Shown piece after piece: positions 1-8,127 of a stretch of DNA of 64,000 nucleotides; the first letter of the stretch is position 1; each line of letters starts with the position of its first letter. The notes under the pieces are model-generated. The model did not search any database. It had not been told where the DNA came from and was given only the letters and a program-made list of their open reading frames with translations. Origin of the DNA: Thermocrinis minervae (lineage in GTDB: Bacteria; Aquificota; Aquificia; Aquificales; Aquificaceae). Made by a program: the position numbers and the translations under genes. The DNA is taken from positions 1,144,750 through 1,208,749 of the forward strand of contig NZ_LT670846.1 of NCBI RefSeq assembly GCF_900142435.1, given 5' to 3'.

Positions 1-893
1 TCCAGAGCTCCAGAGAATACGGCCTTTACCTTCTTGTTTCCTATGGTTCCACCAGCGTACTTGAAGATAACCTCTCGTAGAGTTGTGTTCATGGGAAGCT
101 CGTAGACACCAGGCTTCTTGACCTTTCCGCTTATGGGGAAAAGCTTAGGGCCTGGATAGTCACTTGGCCCTATGTACTTGTAGTTCTCCCAGCCCATGCT
201 CACTATGAAGGGTATGTTACACAGAGTTTCCACGTTGTTGACCACCGTAGGCCTTCCCCAGAGTCCATGCTGCACCGGATAAGGAGGCTTTATCCTGGGA
301 AAGCCCCTCTTACCTTCTAAGGACTCTATAAGAGCACTCTCCTCACCACAGATGTAAGCACCTGCTCCTCTGGCTACGTATATCTCAAGGTCAAAACCGC
401 TGCCCAAGATGTTCTTACCCAGAAAACCGTACCTTTTTGCCTCCTCTATAGCATTCCTAAGTATGTAGTAACCGGCTGGATACTCACCCCTAATGTATAT
501 GAAGGCTTCGTTAGCACCTATGGCGTAGGCAGATATGATCATACCTTCTATTAGCAGGTGGGGATCTCTCTCTATAAGCACCCTGTCTTTGAAAGTACCT
601 GGTTCAGACTCGTCCGCGTTGCATACGAGATACCTGGGTGCCGGGTTGGCTACAGCAAAACGCCACTTTTTTCCCGTTGGAAATCCTGCACCACCACGGC
701 CCCTAAGATCGCTTTTTTCTACGTGCTCTATTATCTCCTCAGGCTTCATACTGAGGGCCTTCTCTAAGGCCTTGTACCCTCCGTCGGCCAGATACTCCTC
801 TATGGTATGAGTCTTTGGCTTTTTGGCCCTCTTTAGCAGCATGTTAAGAGCAGTTTCTGCGTAGATGTTAAGTATATTTGGAAAGGATCTCAT
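1..893 (-). CDS. nuoF: NADH-quinone oxidoreductase subunit F (N-terminal part, cut by window edge)
   Basis: This is the FMN- and NADH-binding subunit of respiratory complex I, acting at the cytoplasmic tip of the peripheral arm. About 297 residues are inside the window. They include the glycine-rich nucleotide-binding segment (LRGRGGAGFPTGKKW), the NADESEPGTFKDR flavin-site motif and ARGAGAYICGEESALIES. The C-terminal 4Fe-4S cysteines lie beyond position 1 and cannot be checked. The ATG at 893 begins MRSFPNILNIY and overlaps the end of nuoE by 26 bases, so the two are translationally linked. Family and pathway are certain. The only doubt is the exact start, because a weaker in-frame ATG lies about 17 codons in. 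Confidence 0.95.
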   Translation of the reverse strand, partial: MRSFPNILNIYAETALNMLLKRAKKPKTHTIEEYLADGGYKALEKALSMKPEEIIEHVEKSDLRGRGGAGFPTGKKWRFAVANPAPRYLVCNADESEPGTFKDRVLIERDPHLLIEGMIISAYAIGANEAFIYIRGEYPAGYYILRNAIEEAKRYGFLGKNILGSGFDLEIYVARGAGAYICGEESALIESLEGKRGFPRIKPPYPVQHGLWGRPTVVNNVETLCNIPFIVSMGWENYKYIGPSDYPGPKLFPISGKVKKPGVYELPMNTTLREVIFKYAGGTIGNKKVKAVFSGAL

Positions 894-1332
894 GGAGCTT
901 CTCCTTACTTTCAAATTTATAGGTGTCGTTGTCTACCATAAAGACGGGTGCCTCGGAGCATCCTCCGATACACTGCACCCCAATGAGCTTGAACCTTCCA
1001 TCAGGAGTAACCTCACCAAAGTCTACCTTGAGTATCTCCTTCAGAGCATCTATCAACCTTTTGTTACCCATAAGATGGCATACCACGCTTACACATACCC
1101 TTATCCTGTGCCTAGCAGGAATACCCCTGTCAAACATATCGTAAAAGGCAACCACGTTCTCCACGTGGTTTTGAGGAACCTCGAGGAGCTGTGCAAGCTC
1201 TTTTATGGCAAACTCGGGTATGTTCCCGTAGTAATCTTGGATCTCGTGAAGACACAGGAGTACAGACTGCTCTTTCCTGGGAAAGTAGTTTATATGCTCC
1301 TGAAGTTTCTTCAGTAAGGCCTCATCAAGCAT
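868..1332 (-). CDS. nuoE: NADH-quinone oxidoreductase subunit E
   Basis: This is the 24 kDa-type [2Fe-2S] subunit of complex I, paired with NuoF in the NADH dehydrogenase module. At 154 residues it has the usual thioredoxin-like ferredoxin fold. The four cluster ligands are visible as C-x4-C in RVCVSVVCHLMG and C-x3-C in VQCIGGCSEAPV. It is the first gene of a minus-strand unit running into nuoF. No Shine-Dalgarno sequence precedes the ATG. Instead a perfect TATAAT (positions 1345 to 1340, minus strand) ends 7 bases before the start codon, so a leaderless message is inferred. Confidence 0.96.
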   Translation of the reverse strand: MLDEALLKKLQEHINYFPRKEQSVLLCLHEIQDYYGNIPEFAIKELAQLLEVPQNHVENVVAFYDMFDRGIPARHRIRVCVSVVCHLMGNKRLIDALKEILKVDFGEVTPDGRFKLIGVQCIGGCSEAPVFMVDNDTYKFESKEKLHEILSKYT

Positions 1333-1372
1333 AGATTTAATTATAAACCCTGTGGGGTATAATAGTGTAAAG
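1333..1372. promoter_or_regulatory. Divergent leaderless promoters, nuoE / gmk
   Basis: Two TATAAT hexamers point away from each other: 1345-1340 on the minus strand (7 bases before the nuoE ATG) and 1358-1363 on the plus strand (9 bases before the gmk ATG at 1373). Neither gene has a Shine-Dalgarno sequence in the 40-base gap. No convincing -35 element is seen. Any -35 would lie in the gap or in the opposite gene. Confidence 0.7.
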
Positions 1373-2041
1373 ATGGGAAATCTTTACGTTCTTTCTGCAC
1401 CTTCTGGTGCAGGTAAAACAACTATAGCCAAAAAGCTCCTAGAATCCGTAAAACGCTTAGATAGGGCTATAACTGCAACTACAAGGGAAAGGCGAGCTGG
1501 TGAAAAACACGGCGTTGACTACTACTTTATGTCAAAGGAGGAGTTTGAAAAGCATATAAAAGAGGGTAACTTCTTGGAATACGCCATCGTGTACGGAAAC
1601 TACTACGGAACACCTATCTGGGAGGTAGAAAGGATTCTAAAAGAGGGTAAAGACTGCTTGCTTGTTATAGACGTTCAGGGTGCAAGGTCCGTAAAGGAAA
1701 AGTTTAAGGATAGCGTTCTTATCTTTGTGTTGCCTCCTTCCCTTGAAGAGTTAGAAAGGCGCATAAAATCAAGAAGTCACAGGGACAAAAACATAGAGGA
1801 GCGCTTGAAGTCTGTAGAGGAGGAGATAGCCTGCAGCAGATTTTTTGACTATCTAGTGGTCAACGAATTTCTGGACGAAACGGTAGACACCATAAGGAAC
1901 ATCATCCTCTCCCACAGACATTCGAGAGAAGCATTTTTAGAAAACATCCAAGACTACGTACATGATGAAAGGTTAAGGTATATAATACTTAACTCTGAGT
2001 GTAAGCTGTTCGGAGGTGTTAAACATGAGCGAAAGGCCTAA
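1373..2041 (+). CDS. gmk: Guanylate kinase
   Basis: It phosphorylates GMP (or dGMP) to GDP with ATP, a cytosolic step of purine nucleotide supply. The protein is about 222 residues, normal for the family. It starts MGNLYVLSAPSGAGKTT with the P-loop GAGKTT, followed by the GMP-binding segment TTRERRAGEKHGVDYYF and the lid region RIKSRSHRD. An in-frame GTG at 1352 would add seven codons, but it lies upstream of and through the TATAAT promoter hexamer at 1358-1363, so the ATG at 1373 is preferred. The 3' end overlaps rpoZ by 17 bases, the standard gmk-rpoZ pair. The last ~20 residues are poorly conserved. Confidence 0.95.
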   Translation: MGNLYVLSAPSGAGKTTIAKKLLESVKRLDRAITATTRERRAGEKHGVDYYFMSKEEFEKHIKEGNFLEYAIVYGNYYGTPIWEVERILKEGKDCLLVIDVQGARSVKEKFKDSVLIFVLPPSLEELERRIKSRSHRDKNIEERLKSVEEEIACSRFFDYLVVNEFLDETVDTIRNIILSHRHSREAFLENIQDYVHDERLRYIILNSECKLFGGVKHERKA

Positions 2042-2252
2042 CATAGAGCAGGCTATGAAGCAAGTCCGTTCAAGGTACGAACTTGTACACGCCGCCGTAA
2101 AGAGAACACTACAGCTCATGGAGGAAGGAGAGGACATTTTCATAAGGGACAGAAAGACGGGTAGGCTCATCAAAAAAACCTTCCAGGCCATACAAGACAT
2201 AGCTGAGGGTAGAGTAAAGGTAAGTATAAAAGAGGAGAACCAGGGTGGTTAA
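2025..2252 (+). CDS. rpoZ: RNA polymerase omega subunit
   Basis: This small subunit assists folding and assembly of beta-prime in RNA polymerase. It has 75 residues. The conserved core reads RSRYELVHAAVKR, where E. coli omega has a similar RxxL/ARxxR segment, and the gene follows gmk as in many bacteria. The ATG at 2025 is chosen because GGAGGTG at 2012-2018 lies a proper distance upstream; a GTG at 2016 overlaps that site. It overlaps gmk upstream and the CopD-like gene downstream, indicating one operon. Confidence 0.9.
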   Translation: MSERPNIEQAMKQVRSRYELVHAAVKRTLQLMEEGEDIFIRDRKTGRLIKKTFQAIQDIAEGRVKVSIKEENQGG

Positions 2253-2652
2253 AAGTCTCCTAGCCTTACATATCCTCTTCGCTATGGTATGGATAGGCGG
2301 TATGATATACACGCTTATCTTCTTAAGGCCCTCTTTGAATGTTCTAAAGACTCAAGAGCAAAAGTTTGAACTTATGGGAAAGGTCTACGGCAGGTTTTTT
2401 GCTGCAGTTTGGCTTTCAATAGCTGTACTCCTCCTGACAGGCATGTACCTGTGGCATTCATACAGGAAAGACTTCTACCAGAACCCCATATTCCACTTTA
2501 AGCTCTTTTTGTTCTTTCTCATGTTCCTCATATTCTCCTACATATACTTCTTTCTGTACAGGAAGGGTAAGCTTTCGCCCATACCAGGCCTTGTATGGGT
2601 AAACACGATATTAGGTATCCTGATAGTTCTATCTATAGTCTACATAAGGTGA
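2245..2652 (+). CDS. CopD-like four-helix membrane protein
   Basis: This is a 135-residue integral membrane protein with four hydrophobic segments, at roughly residues 3-27, 48-68, 83-105 and 113-134. The N-terminal HILFAMVWIGGMIY pattern, with an early His and WIGG, resembles the CopD/DUF2269 type of membrane proteins associated with copper handling or cytochrome-linked redox. The substrate is unknown. Translation starts at GTG 2245, inside the end of rpoZ, and its TGA overlaps the GTG start of the next gene, so it sits in the gmk-rpoZ operon. The assignment rests on motif pattern and topology only. Confidence 0.6.
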   Translation: MVKSLLALHILFAMVWIGGMIYTLIFLRPSLNVLKTQEQKFELMGKVYGRFFAAVWLSIAVLLLTGMYLWHSYRKDFYQNPIFHFKLFLFFLMFLIFSYIYFFLYRKGKLSPIPGLVWVNTILGILIVLSIVYIR

Positions 2653-4289
2653 TCCTATTAATACTTATCCTGATAAGCTTTCTGCATGCACAAGAACTCC
2701 TGCCCACGGAATACAAACTTTTCATAGAGTTCAAGCGAAATAACGATACAGAACTAGGGGAGAGAATAGTAAAAGAGTATCCTGATGCTGTATTTTTGGA
2801 CGATCTAAAACTCCTCCTTGCTAAGGTCTTTTATACAAAGGGTGAAGAGGAAAAGGCAAAAAGTTACCTTCTTTCTATCAACCCAAGAGAGTTAAAGCCA
2901 GACCTCAAGGAAGAGTTCAAGAAGTTATGGCAGAGGCTATCCCTAGATCCTAAGCAGGGTTTTCTGAAAAGCCCATATCTCTTCTCCGAGTGGGCAGGGT
3001 CCGTCAGGGTAGAGGATCCGCAGATGCGACTTCAGATAGCTACGGAGCTTTTCAGACACAGAAAGTACAGAGCAGTCGTGGAATTTTTAGAGAACAACTA
3101 CCTCCCAGAGGCCTGTCATCTGCTCGGAAGCAGCTACGTGCGCCTTGGAGACCTTCAGAAGGGCATCAGCATACTACAGGATTGCAACAGAAAGGAGTCC
3201 AAGGAGACCCTTCTTAGAGTCTACTATAAACAAGGTGATGAGCAGGCTGTAGATAGGCTTGTACAAGAAGATGCAAAGCTAGCCCTTCTGGCAGGAAAGC
3301 TATACATGTCGGATGGTCATCTTCAAAGGGCTTTTGAATACCTAAGCTTGGCAAGACACAGCTTTGAGGGTAACTTCTTGAGGGGTCTTATCCTTTATTC
3401 CATGGGACGCTACAGAGAAGCACTTAATAGTTTCTTAGAAGCCTCCAACGTCGCCAAGGATGAAGAAGAGTACGCAAGGGCTAGCTTTTGGGTTTACAAG
3501 ACATACAAGGTCCTTGGGGAGGAAGATATTGCACTGGACTACCTAAGACGAAGTTCCGAAGGAACAGGCTTTTATTCCTTGGTGGCAAGTATGTATCTTG
3601 GCAAACCTTTGGACTTTGGAGTGTTGAGGGCAGTCTTTGCGGATTCTGAACTACCTAAACAGGCTCTCACAGTAGAAGCCATAAAGAAGGCAGGGTTTGA
3701 CTACTACGCAAGGAAGGAGGCTGTAAAAAGGATAGATCTTATGTCACCAGCTGACATAGTCTACATCTCTAAGGTAGATCCCTTCGTGGCCATATGGATG
3801 GCCGCCAAAAAGTATGGAGCAAACTCAGACGTTTTCAGGGCTGTAGCCTACCCAAAAGCCTATAGGGAGTACGTGAATTATTACAGCAGGAAGTACAACG
3901 TAGATCCAAACCTGGTCTTTGCAGTAATCAGACAGGAGAGTCTTTTTGACCCTTACGCAGTCTCTGCGGCCAACGCCAAGGGTCTTATGCAGCTCATAGA
4001 ACCCACGGCAAAGAGGATGGCCAAGCTTTTAGGTCTAGAAAGCTTTGACCTCTTTGAACCACGCCAGAATGTACAGCTTGGAGTTTTCTACCTTAGGTAT
4101 CTCTTAGACCTGTGGAAGGGAGACGTAATCAGGGCTGTGGCCAGTTACAACGCCGGTGAGAACACAGTGGCCAAGTGGCCCAACTACACAGACCCTTACC
4201 TCTTCATAGAGATGATACCTTACGCGGAGACCAGGAACTACGTAAAGAGAGTGCTCCAAGGCTACTACATCTACTCATCCTTCCCCTAA
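2649..4289 (+). CDS. slt: Soluble-type lytic murein transglycosylase
   Basis: This exported enzyme cleaves peptidoglycan glycan strands with 1,6-anhydro product formation. The ~546-residue protein has a short hydrophobic signal (residues 1-15) and a long helical TPR-like region (residues ~50-390). A C-terminal SLT domain follows, with the catalytic glutamate in VIRQESLFDPYAVS, then AKGLMQLIEPTA and VASYNAGENTV. The start used is GTG 2649, which overlaps the previous TGA and leads straight into the signal peptide; an upstream ATG at 2595 would add 18 residues inside the previous gene. The 3' end overlaps the convergent ddl gene by 15 bases. Confidence 0.92.
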   Translation: MILLILILISFLHAQELLPTEYKLFIEFKRNNDTELGERIVKEYPDAVFLDDLKLLLAKVFYTKGEEEKAKSYLLSINPRELKPDLKEEFKKLWQRLSLDPKQGFLKSPYLFSEWAGSVRVEDPQMRLQIATELFRHRKYRAVVEFLENNYLPEACHLLGSSYVRLGDLQKGISILQDCNRKESKETLLRVYYKQGDEQAVDRLVQEDAKLALLAGKLYMSDGHLQRAFEYLSLARHSFEGNFLRGLILYSMGRYREALNSFLEASNVAKDEEEYARASFWVYKTYKVLGEEDIALDYLRRSSEGTGFYSLVASMYLGKPLDFGVLRAVFADSELPKQALTVEAIKKAGFDYYARKEAVKRIDLMSPADIVYISKVDPFVAIWMAAKKYGANSDVFRAVAYPKAYREYVNYYSRKYNVDPNLVFAVIRQESLFDPYAVSAANAKGLMQLIEPTAKRMAKLLGLESFDLFEPRQNVQLGVFYLRYLLDLWKGDVIRAVASYNAGENTVAKWPNYTDPYLFIEMIPYAETRNYVKRVLQGYYIYSSFP

Positions 4290-5150
4290 GAGCATCTCCA
4301 CCATCCTTTCAAATCCTATGCCGGCTTTTTGGCACGCCATAGGGAAAAGGCTAAGCTCTGTCATGCCAGGTATGGTGTTCGCTTCCAAGAAGTACGCTTT
4401 TCCTTCCTTAGACACTCTAAAGTCTATTCTTGCAAGATCCTTAAGCTCTAGAACTTCAAACACATTCAGTGCCAAATCCTGTAGCTCTTCTATCAACTTA
4501 TCATCTTCTAGGAAAACATATTCGGTCATACCCTTCGTGTACTTGCTTTCATAGTCATAAACACCCTTTCGTGGTCTTATCTCTATGGGTGGTAGAGGTT
4601 TGCCCATCAAGATGCCTACTGTTACATCAACACCGTCTATGAACTCCTCCACGAGCACCTTTTTTGTGAGTTTAAGACACTCTTTAACCGCATCCTTTAG
4701 TTGCTCGGGGCTGTTTACTATGTAGAGTCCTACACTTGAACCTTGGTCTGAAGGCTTTACTACAGCAGGGAAATCTTCCCAATCCCAATCAATGTCCTTA
4801 TCCCTTACACATATCCACCTGGGGGTAGGTATACCATGGTAGCTAAGAATCTTTTTGGAGATGTCCTTGTCCATGGCTATAGCACTACCAAGATGTCCAC
4901 TCCCCACGTAGGGTATGCCGAGGATGTCCAAAAGTCCTTGCAGCCTTCCATCTTCTCCGTAAGGACCATGCAGCGCTATGAATACTTTGTCTGGCCTTAT
5001 TTCCAAGAGCCTCTGACATACGTCTGGAGCCAGATCTAAGGTAAAGACTTCGTACCCTAGGGACCTTAGAGCATCTGCCACGGCCTTTCCTGAGCGCAAT
5101 GATATCTCTCTTTCTGCCGATGGCCCTCCCATAAGAACTACTACCCTCAT
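4275..5150 (-). CDS. ddl: D-alanine--D-alanine ligase
   Basis: It joins two D-alanines with ATP for the peptidoglycan stem peptide. The ~291-residue ATP-grasp enzyme begins MRVVVLMGGPSAEREISLRSG. It has FIALHGPYGEDG, VGSGHLGSAIAMDK, the ATP-binding VVKPSDQGSS and LARIDFRVSKEGKAYFLEANTIPGMT, in which the final E and N bind Mg. A TTG two codons upstream is possible, but ATG 5150 overlaps the acpS stop in an ATGA junction, so it is preferred. It forms a minus-strand unit with acpS and the HTH-NosL-like gene. Confidence 0.96.
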   Translation of the reverse strand: MRVVVLMGGPSAEREISLRSGKAVADALRSLGYEVFTLDLAPDVCQRLLEIRPDKVFIALHGPYGEDGRLQGLLDILGIPYVGSGHLGSAIAMDKDISKKILSYHGIPTPRWICVRDKDIDWDWEDFPAVVKPSDQGSSVGLYIVNSPEQLKDAVKECLKLTKKVLVEEFIDGVDVTVGILMGKPLPPIEIRPRKGVYDYESKYTKGMTEYVFLEDDKLIEELQDLALNVFEVLELKDLARIDFRVSKEGKAYFLEANTIPGMTELSLFPMACQKAGIGFERMVEMLLGEG

Positions 5151-5500
5151 TCCCAAATTATAGCAACGGCTACAGAGTATTCTCTCTCATGAGAGATGGA
5201 AACCAAAAGTTTTAAACTTTTAAGCTCTTCTCTGAGCAACCTTACAGTGGCTGGCTTTCCTCTATTGCCCAGCACTTCAATCTCAGAAAACCTCAGAAGC
5301 AAACCAGTTTTTTGATAGACGGCCTTTATGACAGCTTCTTTACACGCCCACCTTGCAGAGAGACATTCGTAGAAGTTCTGCGACTGACTGCAGTAAGCAA
5401 GTTCTTCCTGAGTGTAGATCCTTTTGAGGAAACGTTCTCCATACTTCTCTACAGCCTTTCTGATCCTATCGTTTTTGACTATGTCTATACCCAGACTCAC
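5147..5500 (-). CDS. acpS: Holo-acyl-carrier-protein synthase
   Basis: It transfers 4'-phosphopantetheine from CoA to a serine of acyl carrier protein. At 117 residues it has the usual length. The signature SLGIDIVKNDRI at the N-terminus and the Mg-binding segment SARWACKEAVIKA are both clear. The GTG start at 5500 overlaps the stop of the upstream HTH-NosL-like gene (GTGA), and the stop overlaps ddl, so expression is coupled with both. Confidence 0.95.
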   Translation of the reverse strand: MSLGIDIVKNDRIRKAVEKYGERFLKRIYTQEELAYCSQSQNFYECLSARWACKEAVIKAVYQKTGLLLRFSEIEVLGNRGKPATVRLLREELKSLKLLVSISHEREYSVAVAIIWE

Positions 5501-6066
5501 AGGTTAAAGGTTACCGGAGTTCCCAGCTTCATAAGCCTTTCAATAGTTTCTACAGCTTTGCTAAAGTCTAAAACCTCTCCTCCGAAACCCTTTGCGAACT
5601 TCTCAGCGTCTTCCTTTCTGGCAAAGGCTATGGCTGAAGGTGTGCAGCATGGCAGCGCTGCCGAGCCCACGACAAACCACGCAGAGAAACAGTTAATAGG
5701 GTTACCCGTTATAAAGTCGTACGTCATACAGGATTCTATCTTCTCCTTGTTTATACTTTTGTATAGAAGAAGCCCGCAGTGGGCGCAACAGGCCTTTACC
5801 TTCCTATTGCCTTCGAGTATGTACACAAACTCCAGCCTCTCGTCCACGAGCTTACTGCAGTAGCTGCACCTGTGAAGCTCCTCTTTGGTCTCTACTTCGT
5901 CTTTAAGCAGAAGCTCGCCGTGTCTTCTTACTATCCTCCCTTCCCTCTCAAGCTCCCTGACATCCCTGTATATGGTCATTAGGGAGACACCAAAGTGTTG
6001 TGCAAGAGCCTTTACGGTCCTGTATCCTTCTCCGATCAGCTTTAGTATTTCCTCTTTCCTGTCCAC
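5497..6066 (-). CDS. DeoR-type HTH fused to NosL-like metal-binding domain
   Basis: This 189-residue protein has two parts. Residues 1-50 form a winged helix of the DeoR type (LAQHFGVSLMTIYRDVRELEREG). Residues 65-185 resemble the copper-binding NosL/TRASH-like family: paired cysteines in HRCSYCSKL and ACCAHCG, CMTYDFITG, then AWFVVGS, PCCTPSAIAFARKEDAEKFAKGFGG. I infer a cytosolic, metal- (probably copper-) or redox-responsive transcription regulator. It heads the acpS-ddl unit. The GTG start at 6066 sits 6 bases after a TAAAAT hexamer, and the short palindrome GTTAA-TT-TTAAC (6069-6080) overlaps that hexamer, which would suit autoregulation. Metal and targets are unknown. Confidence 0.65.
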   Translation of the reverse strand: MDRKEEILKLIGEGYRTVKALAQHFGVSLMTIYRDVRELEREGRIVRRHGELLLKDEVETKEELHRCSYCSKLVDERLEFVYILEGNRKVKACCAHCGLLLYKSINKEKIESCMTYDFITGNPINCFSAWFVVGSAALPCCTPSAIAFARKEDAEKFAKGFGGEVLDFSKAVETIERLMKLGTPVTFNL

Positions 6067-6086
6067 GGGTTAATTTTAACATAATC
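6067..6086. promoter_or_regulatory. Divergent promoter with short palindrome
   Basis: This 20-base gap lies between the HTH-NosL-like gene (minus) and a small unknown gene (plus). The minus strand has TAAAAT at 6078-6073, 6 bases before the GTG. The plus strand has TAATTT at 6071-6076, 10 bases before the ATG at 6087. GTTAA and TTAAC (6069-6080) form an inverted repeat over both. No Shine-Dalgarno sequence is present on either side. Confidence 0.5.
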
Positions 6087-6413
6087 ATGAACGGCTTTTT
6101 TTATCTGGTATGCATAGGAAACCTAGAAAAGAGGCTTATGCTTGCAGTAGCTGTTGAGTTAAAAAGAAAGTACAAGATGACTGTGCGCATATCCCATATG
6201 GAGTACGCGAATAAGTTCTACGCGAGAGAAGATCTAGAAAACTATCTGAAAAGCATAAGGTTACCAGACAGAGCCTTTCTGTTGATGCTTACAGATAGGA
6301 ACATTAGCATAAACGATAAGGGCCTTCTCGTCTACCATGTACAGGAAAAAGATATAAGGGCAGCTACTGGTCAGATTCTTGAGTGGTTGAAAGCTTACCT
6401 TCAAGGGCTTTAA
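6087..6413 (+). CDS. Uncharacterised small protein
   Basis: The product is about 108 residues and I do not recognise it. It starts MNGFFYLVCIGN and contains alternating basic and hydrophobic stretches. There is no signal peptide, no cysteine pair motif and no obvious transmembrane span. The longer reading frame from 6000 would run through the divergent promoter and neighbouring gene, so ATG 6087 is chosen. It lies head-to-head with the HTH-NosL-like regulator, 20 bases away, and its last 50 bases overlap the convergent nusB gene. A role linked to the regulator is possible but unsupported. Confidence 0.6.
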   Translation: MNGFFYLVCIGNLEKRLMLAVAVELKRKYKMTVRISHMEYANKFYAREDLENYLKSIRLPDRAFLLMLTDRNISINDKGLLVYHVQEKDIRAATGQILEWLKAYLQGL

Positions 6414-6792
6414 GGATACCCGATACAAACTTTCTGGCCTTATCTCCAGCGTACTTATCCGCCAGATCTTCGTAATCCTCTACAACCTTTTTGATGTTCT
6501 TAGGTCTTACGTAGAGAAGCTCTGTGAAAGCAGCCCTTAATATACCCCTTTCTATGTACCCAAGCCTGTCAAAGTCCCAACTGATAAGAGATTCAGAGAT
6601 GGCCTTGTCCACGTCCTTAGCCTTCTGCATGTAGGTTCTTATGAGCTTTCTTAGGTACCTTCTACGTTCTGAGTAGGTTATGTTTCTGAGCTTTATAACT
6701 TCTTCCACGAGATCCTCCAAAGGATCCCCCTTTATGTCCCACTGGTAGAGAACTAAAAAGGCATCCTCCCTTGCCTTCTGCTTATATATCAT
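6364..6792 (-). CDS. nusB: Transcription antitermination factor NusB
   Basis: It binds boxA RNA together with NusE (ribosomal protein S10) in rRNA antitermination complexes. The protein is 142 residues and all-helical. It has the family features [14 protein letters not shown] at the N-terminus, [13 protein letters not shown] in the middle, and the C-terminal [22 protein letters not shown]. The ATG overlaps the ribH stop (ATGA), the classic ribH-nusB arrangement. Fifty bases of the 3' end overlap the convergent small gene. Confidence 0.93.
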   Translation of the reverse strand: MIYKQKAREDAFLVLYQWDIKGDPLEDLVEEVIKLRNITYSERRRYLRKLIRTYMQKAKDVDKAISESLISWDFDRLGYIERGILRAAFTELLYVRPKNIKKVVEDYEDLADKYAGDKARKFVSGILKALEGKLSTTQESDQ

Positions 6793-7253
6793 CGCATAGA
6801 CTTAAGTAGGTTTACCATCTCTATTGCAGACATGGCAGCTTCCCATCCCTTGTTTCCCTGTTTTGTCCCAGCTCTTTCCACAGCCTGCTCTAAAGTGTCT
6901 GCTGTTATTATCCCAAAGGTTACAGGCTTACCCGTCTCTAAACTTATCTGAGCAAGGCTCTTTGAAACTTCGTTGGCTATGTACTCAAAGTGGGGTGTTT
7001 GACCTCTTATGAGCACACCCAAGGCTATCACAGCATCTATATGATCCCTTTGAGTTAGCTCCTTTACAGCTAGAGGTATCTCCCAGGAACCTGGCACCTT
7101 TACGAGGACTATTCTATCTTCTTGCGCTCCATGTCTTCTAAGACAGTCCAAAGCTCCATCCACGAGCTTGTCCACAAGAAGGCTGTTGAACCTGCTGGCC
7201 ACTATGCCGAAGGAGAAACCTTCCGCCTTAAGATGTCCCTCATACAGCTTCAT
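6789..7253 (-). CDS. ribH: 6,7-dimethyl-8-ribityllumazine synthase
   Basis: This is the penultimate step of riboflavin synthesis, condensing the pyrimidine ribitylamine with 3,4-dihydroxy-2-butanone phosphate. The 154-residue protein shows [43 protein letters not shown] (with the catalytic His of TPHFEY) and [15 protein letters not shown] 7253 is preferred over TTG 7259 because GGAGG at 7266-7262 is spaced 8 bases from it. The gene overlaps panC by 14 bases and nusB by 4. Confidence 0.96.
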   Translation of the reverse strand: MKLYEGHLKAEGFSFGIVASRFNSLLVDKLVDGALDCLRRHGAQEDRIVLVKVPGSWEIPLAVKELTQRDHIDAVIALGVLIRGQTPHFEYIANEVSKSLAQISLETGKPVTFGIITADTLEQAVERAGTKQGNKGWEAAMSAIEMVNLLKSMR

Positions 7254-8109
7254 CGCCAAACCTCCAGTTGTCTATGAGTCTAACCTTCCCTACACGGAGA
7301 GCCACGAGGAGCCTGTCCCCTTCCATTACCTGATCATCCCTTATCCTAAACTCTTCATCCACAATTTCCACGTAGTCTACTTTTGAGACAAGCTTTTCAG
7401 AAAGCAAAGCTCTAAGGACTGCTTCTTTTATGTCCTTGGCATTTCTGGTGCCGGAGCTAAAAAGTTTTTGGGCTAAGAGCAGAGACCTGTATATTACTGT
7501 TGCAGCTTGTCTTTCCTCTTCCTTTAGGTAGGTGTTCCTTGAGCTGGCTGCAAGACCATCTTCCTCTCTAACTGTGGGCACAGGTACTATCTCTATAGGT
7601 ATGGAGAGATCTTTTACAAGCCTTTGAACTACCTTGAGTTGCTGGAAGTCCTTTTCCCCAAAGTAAGCTCTATCAGGCTGGATTATGTTAAAGAGCTTTA
7701 AGACTACAGTGGCAACTCCGCTGAAGTGTCCAGGTCTGTAAGCACCCTCTAATACATCGGTAAGGCCTGGTATCTCAATCTTTATGGTAGGCTTCTCTGG
7801 ATACATCTCGTCGTCTGTAGGAGCAAAGACCACATCTACCCCTTCTTCTTCGCATACGGTCAAGTCTCTTTCTAAATCTCTTGGATAGGTTTCATAGTCT
7901 TCTCCAGGACCAAACTGAAGCGGGTTTACGTATATGCTAACCACCGTAAGATCGTTCTGAAGTTTAGACCTTCTTATGAGCTCCCTGTGTCCTTTATGTA
8001 GATAGCCCATAGTGGGTACAAAGCCTATACTATTGCTGTTGTCGTTAGAACACCTGAAGCTCCTAAGGAAGTTTCTTATCTCTCTGACTTTTCTAAAGAG
8101 CTTTGGCAT
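7240..8109 (-). CDS. panC: Pantothenate synthetase
   Basis: It joins pantoate and beta-alanine with ATP, the last step of vitamin B5 synthesis. The 289-residue protein has the [10 protein letters not shown] nucleotide-binding motif near residue 32, [39 protein letters not shown] and the SSRNTYL loop. A TATAAT on the minus strand (8127-8122), inside the last codons of trpA, ends 12 bases before the ATG, so panC may have its own promoter. It then runs into ribH and nusB. Confidence 0.96.
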   Translation of the reverse strand: MPKLFRKVREIRNFLRSFRCSNDNSNSIGFVPTMGYLHKGHRELIRRSKLQNDLTVVSIYVNPLQFGPGEDYETYPRDLERDLTVCEEEGVDVVFAPTDDEMYPEKPTIKIEIPGLTDVLEGAYRPGHFSGVATVVLKLFNIIQPDRAYFGEKDFQQLKVVQRLVKDLSIPIEIVPVPTVREEDGLAASSRNTYLKEEERQAATVIYRSLLLAQKLFSSGTRNAKDIKEAVLRALLSEKLVSKVDYVEIVDEEFRIRDDQVMEGDRLLVALRVGKVRLIDNWRFGDEAV

Positions 8110-8121
8110 AGCTTAGAAATT

Positions 8122-8127
8122 ATTATA
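8122..8127 (-). promoter_or_regulatory. panC -10 hexamer
   Basis: A perfect TATAAT on the minus strand ends 12 bases before the panC ATG and overlaps the trpA stop region. It predicts a 5' untranslated region of only a few bases. No clear -35 element or Shine-Dalgarno sequence was found. Confidence 0.5.

Noticed and set aside
535-810. Plus-strand open frame opposite nuoF
   Set aside because: It lies wholly antisense to nuoF, whose motifs are clear, and encodes no recognisable protein.
1352-1372. GTG upstream start for gmk
   Set aside because: The extra codons include the TATAAT promoter hexamer, and family members begin near MGNLYVLSAPSG.
2595-2648. Longer N-terminus for the lytic transglycosylase
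   Set aside because: It would overlap the CopD-like gene and bury the signal peptide; GTG 2649 gives a standard stop-start overlap.
6000-6086. Extension of the small unknown gene to 6000
   Set aside because: It runs antisense through the HTH-NosL gene and across the divergent promoter.
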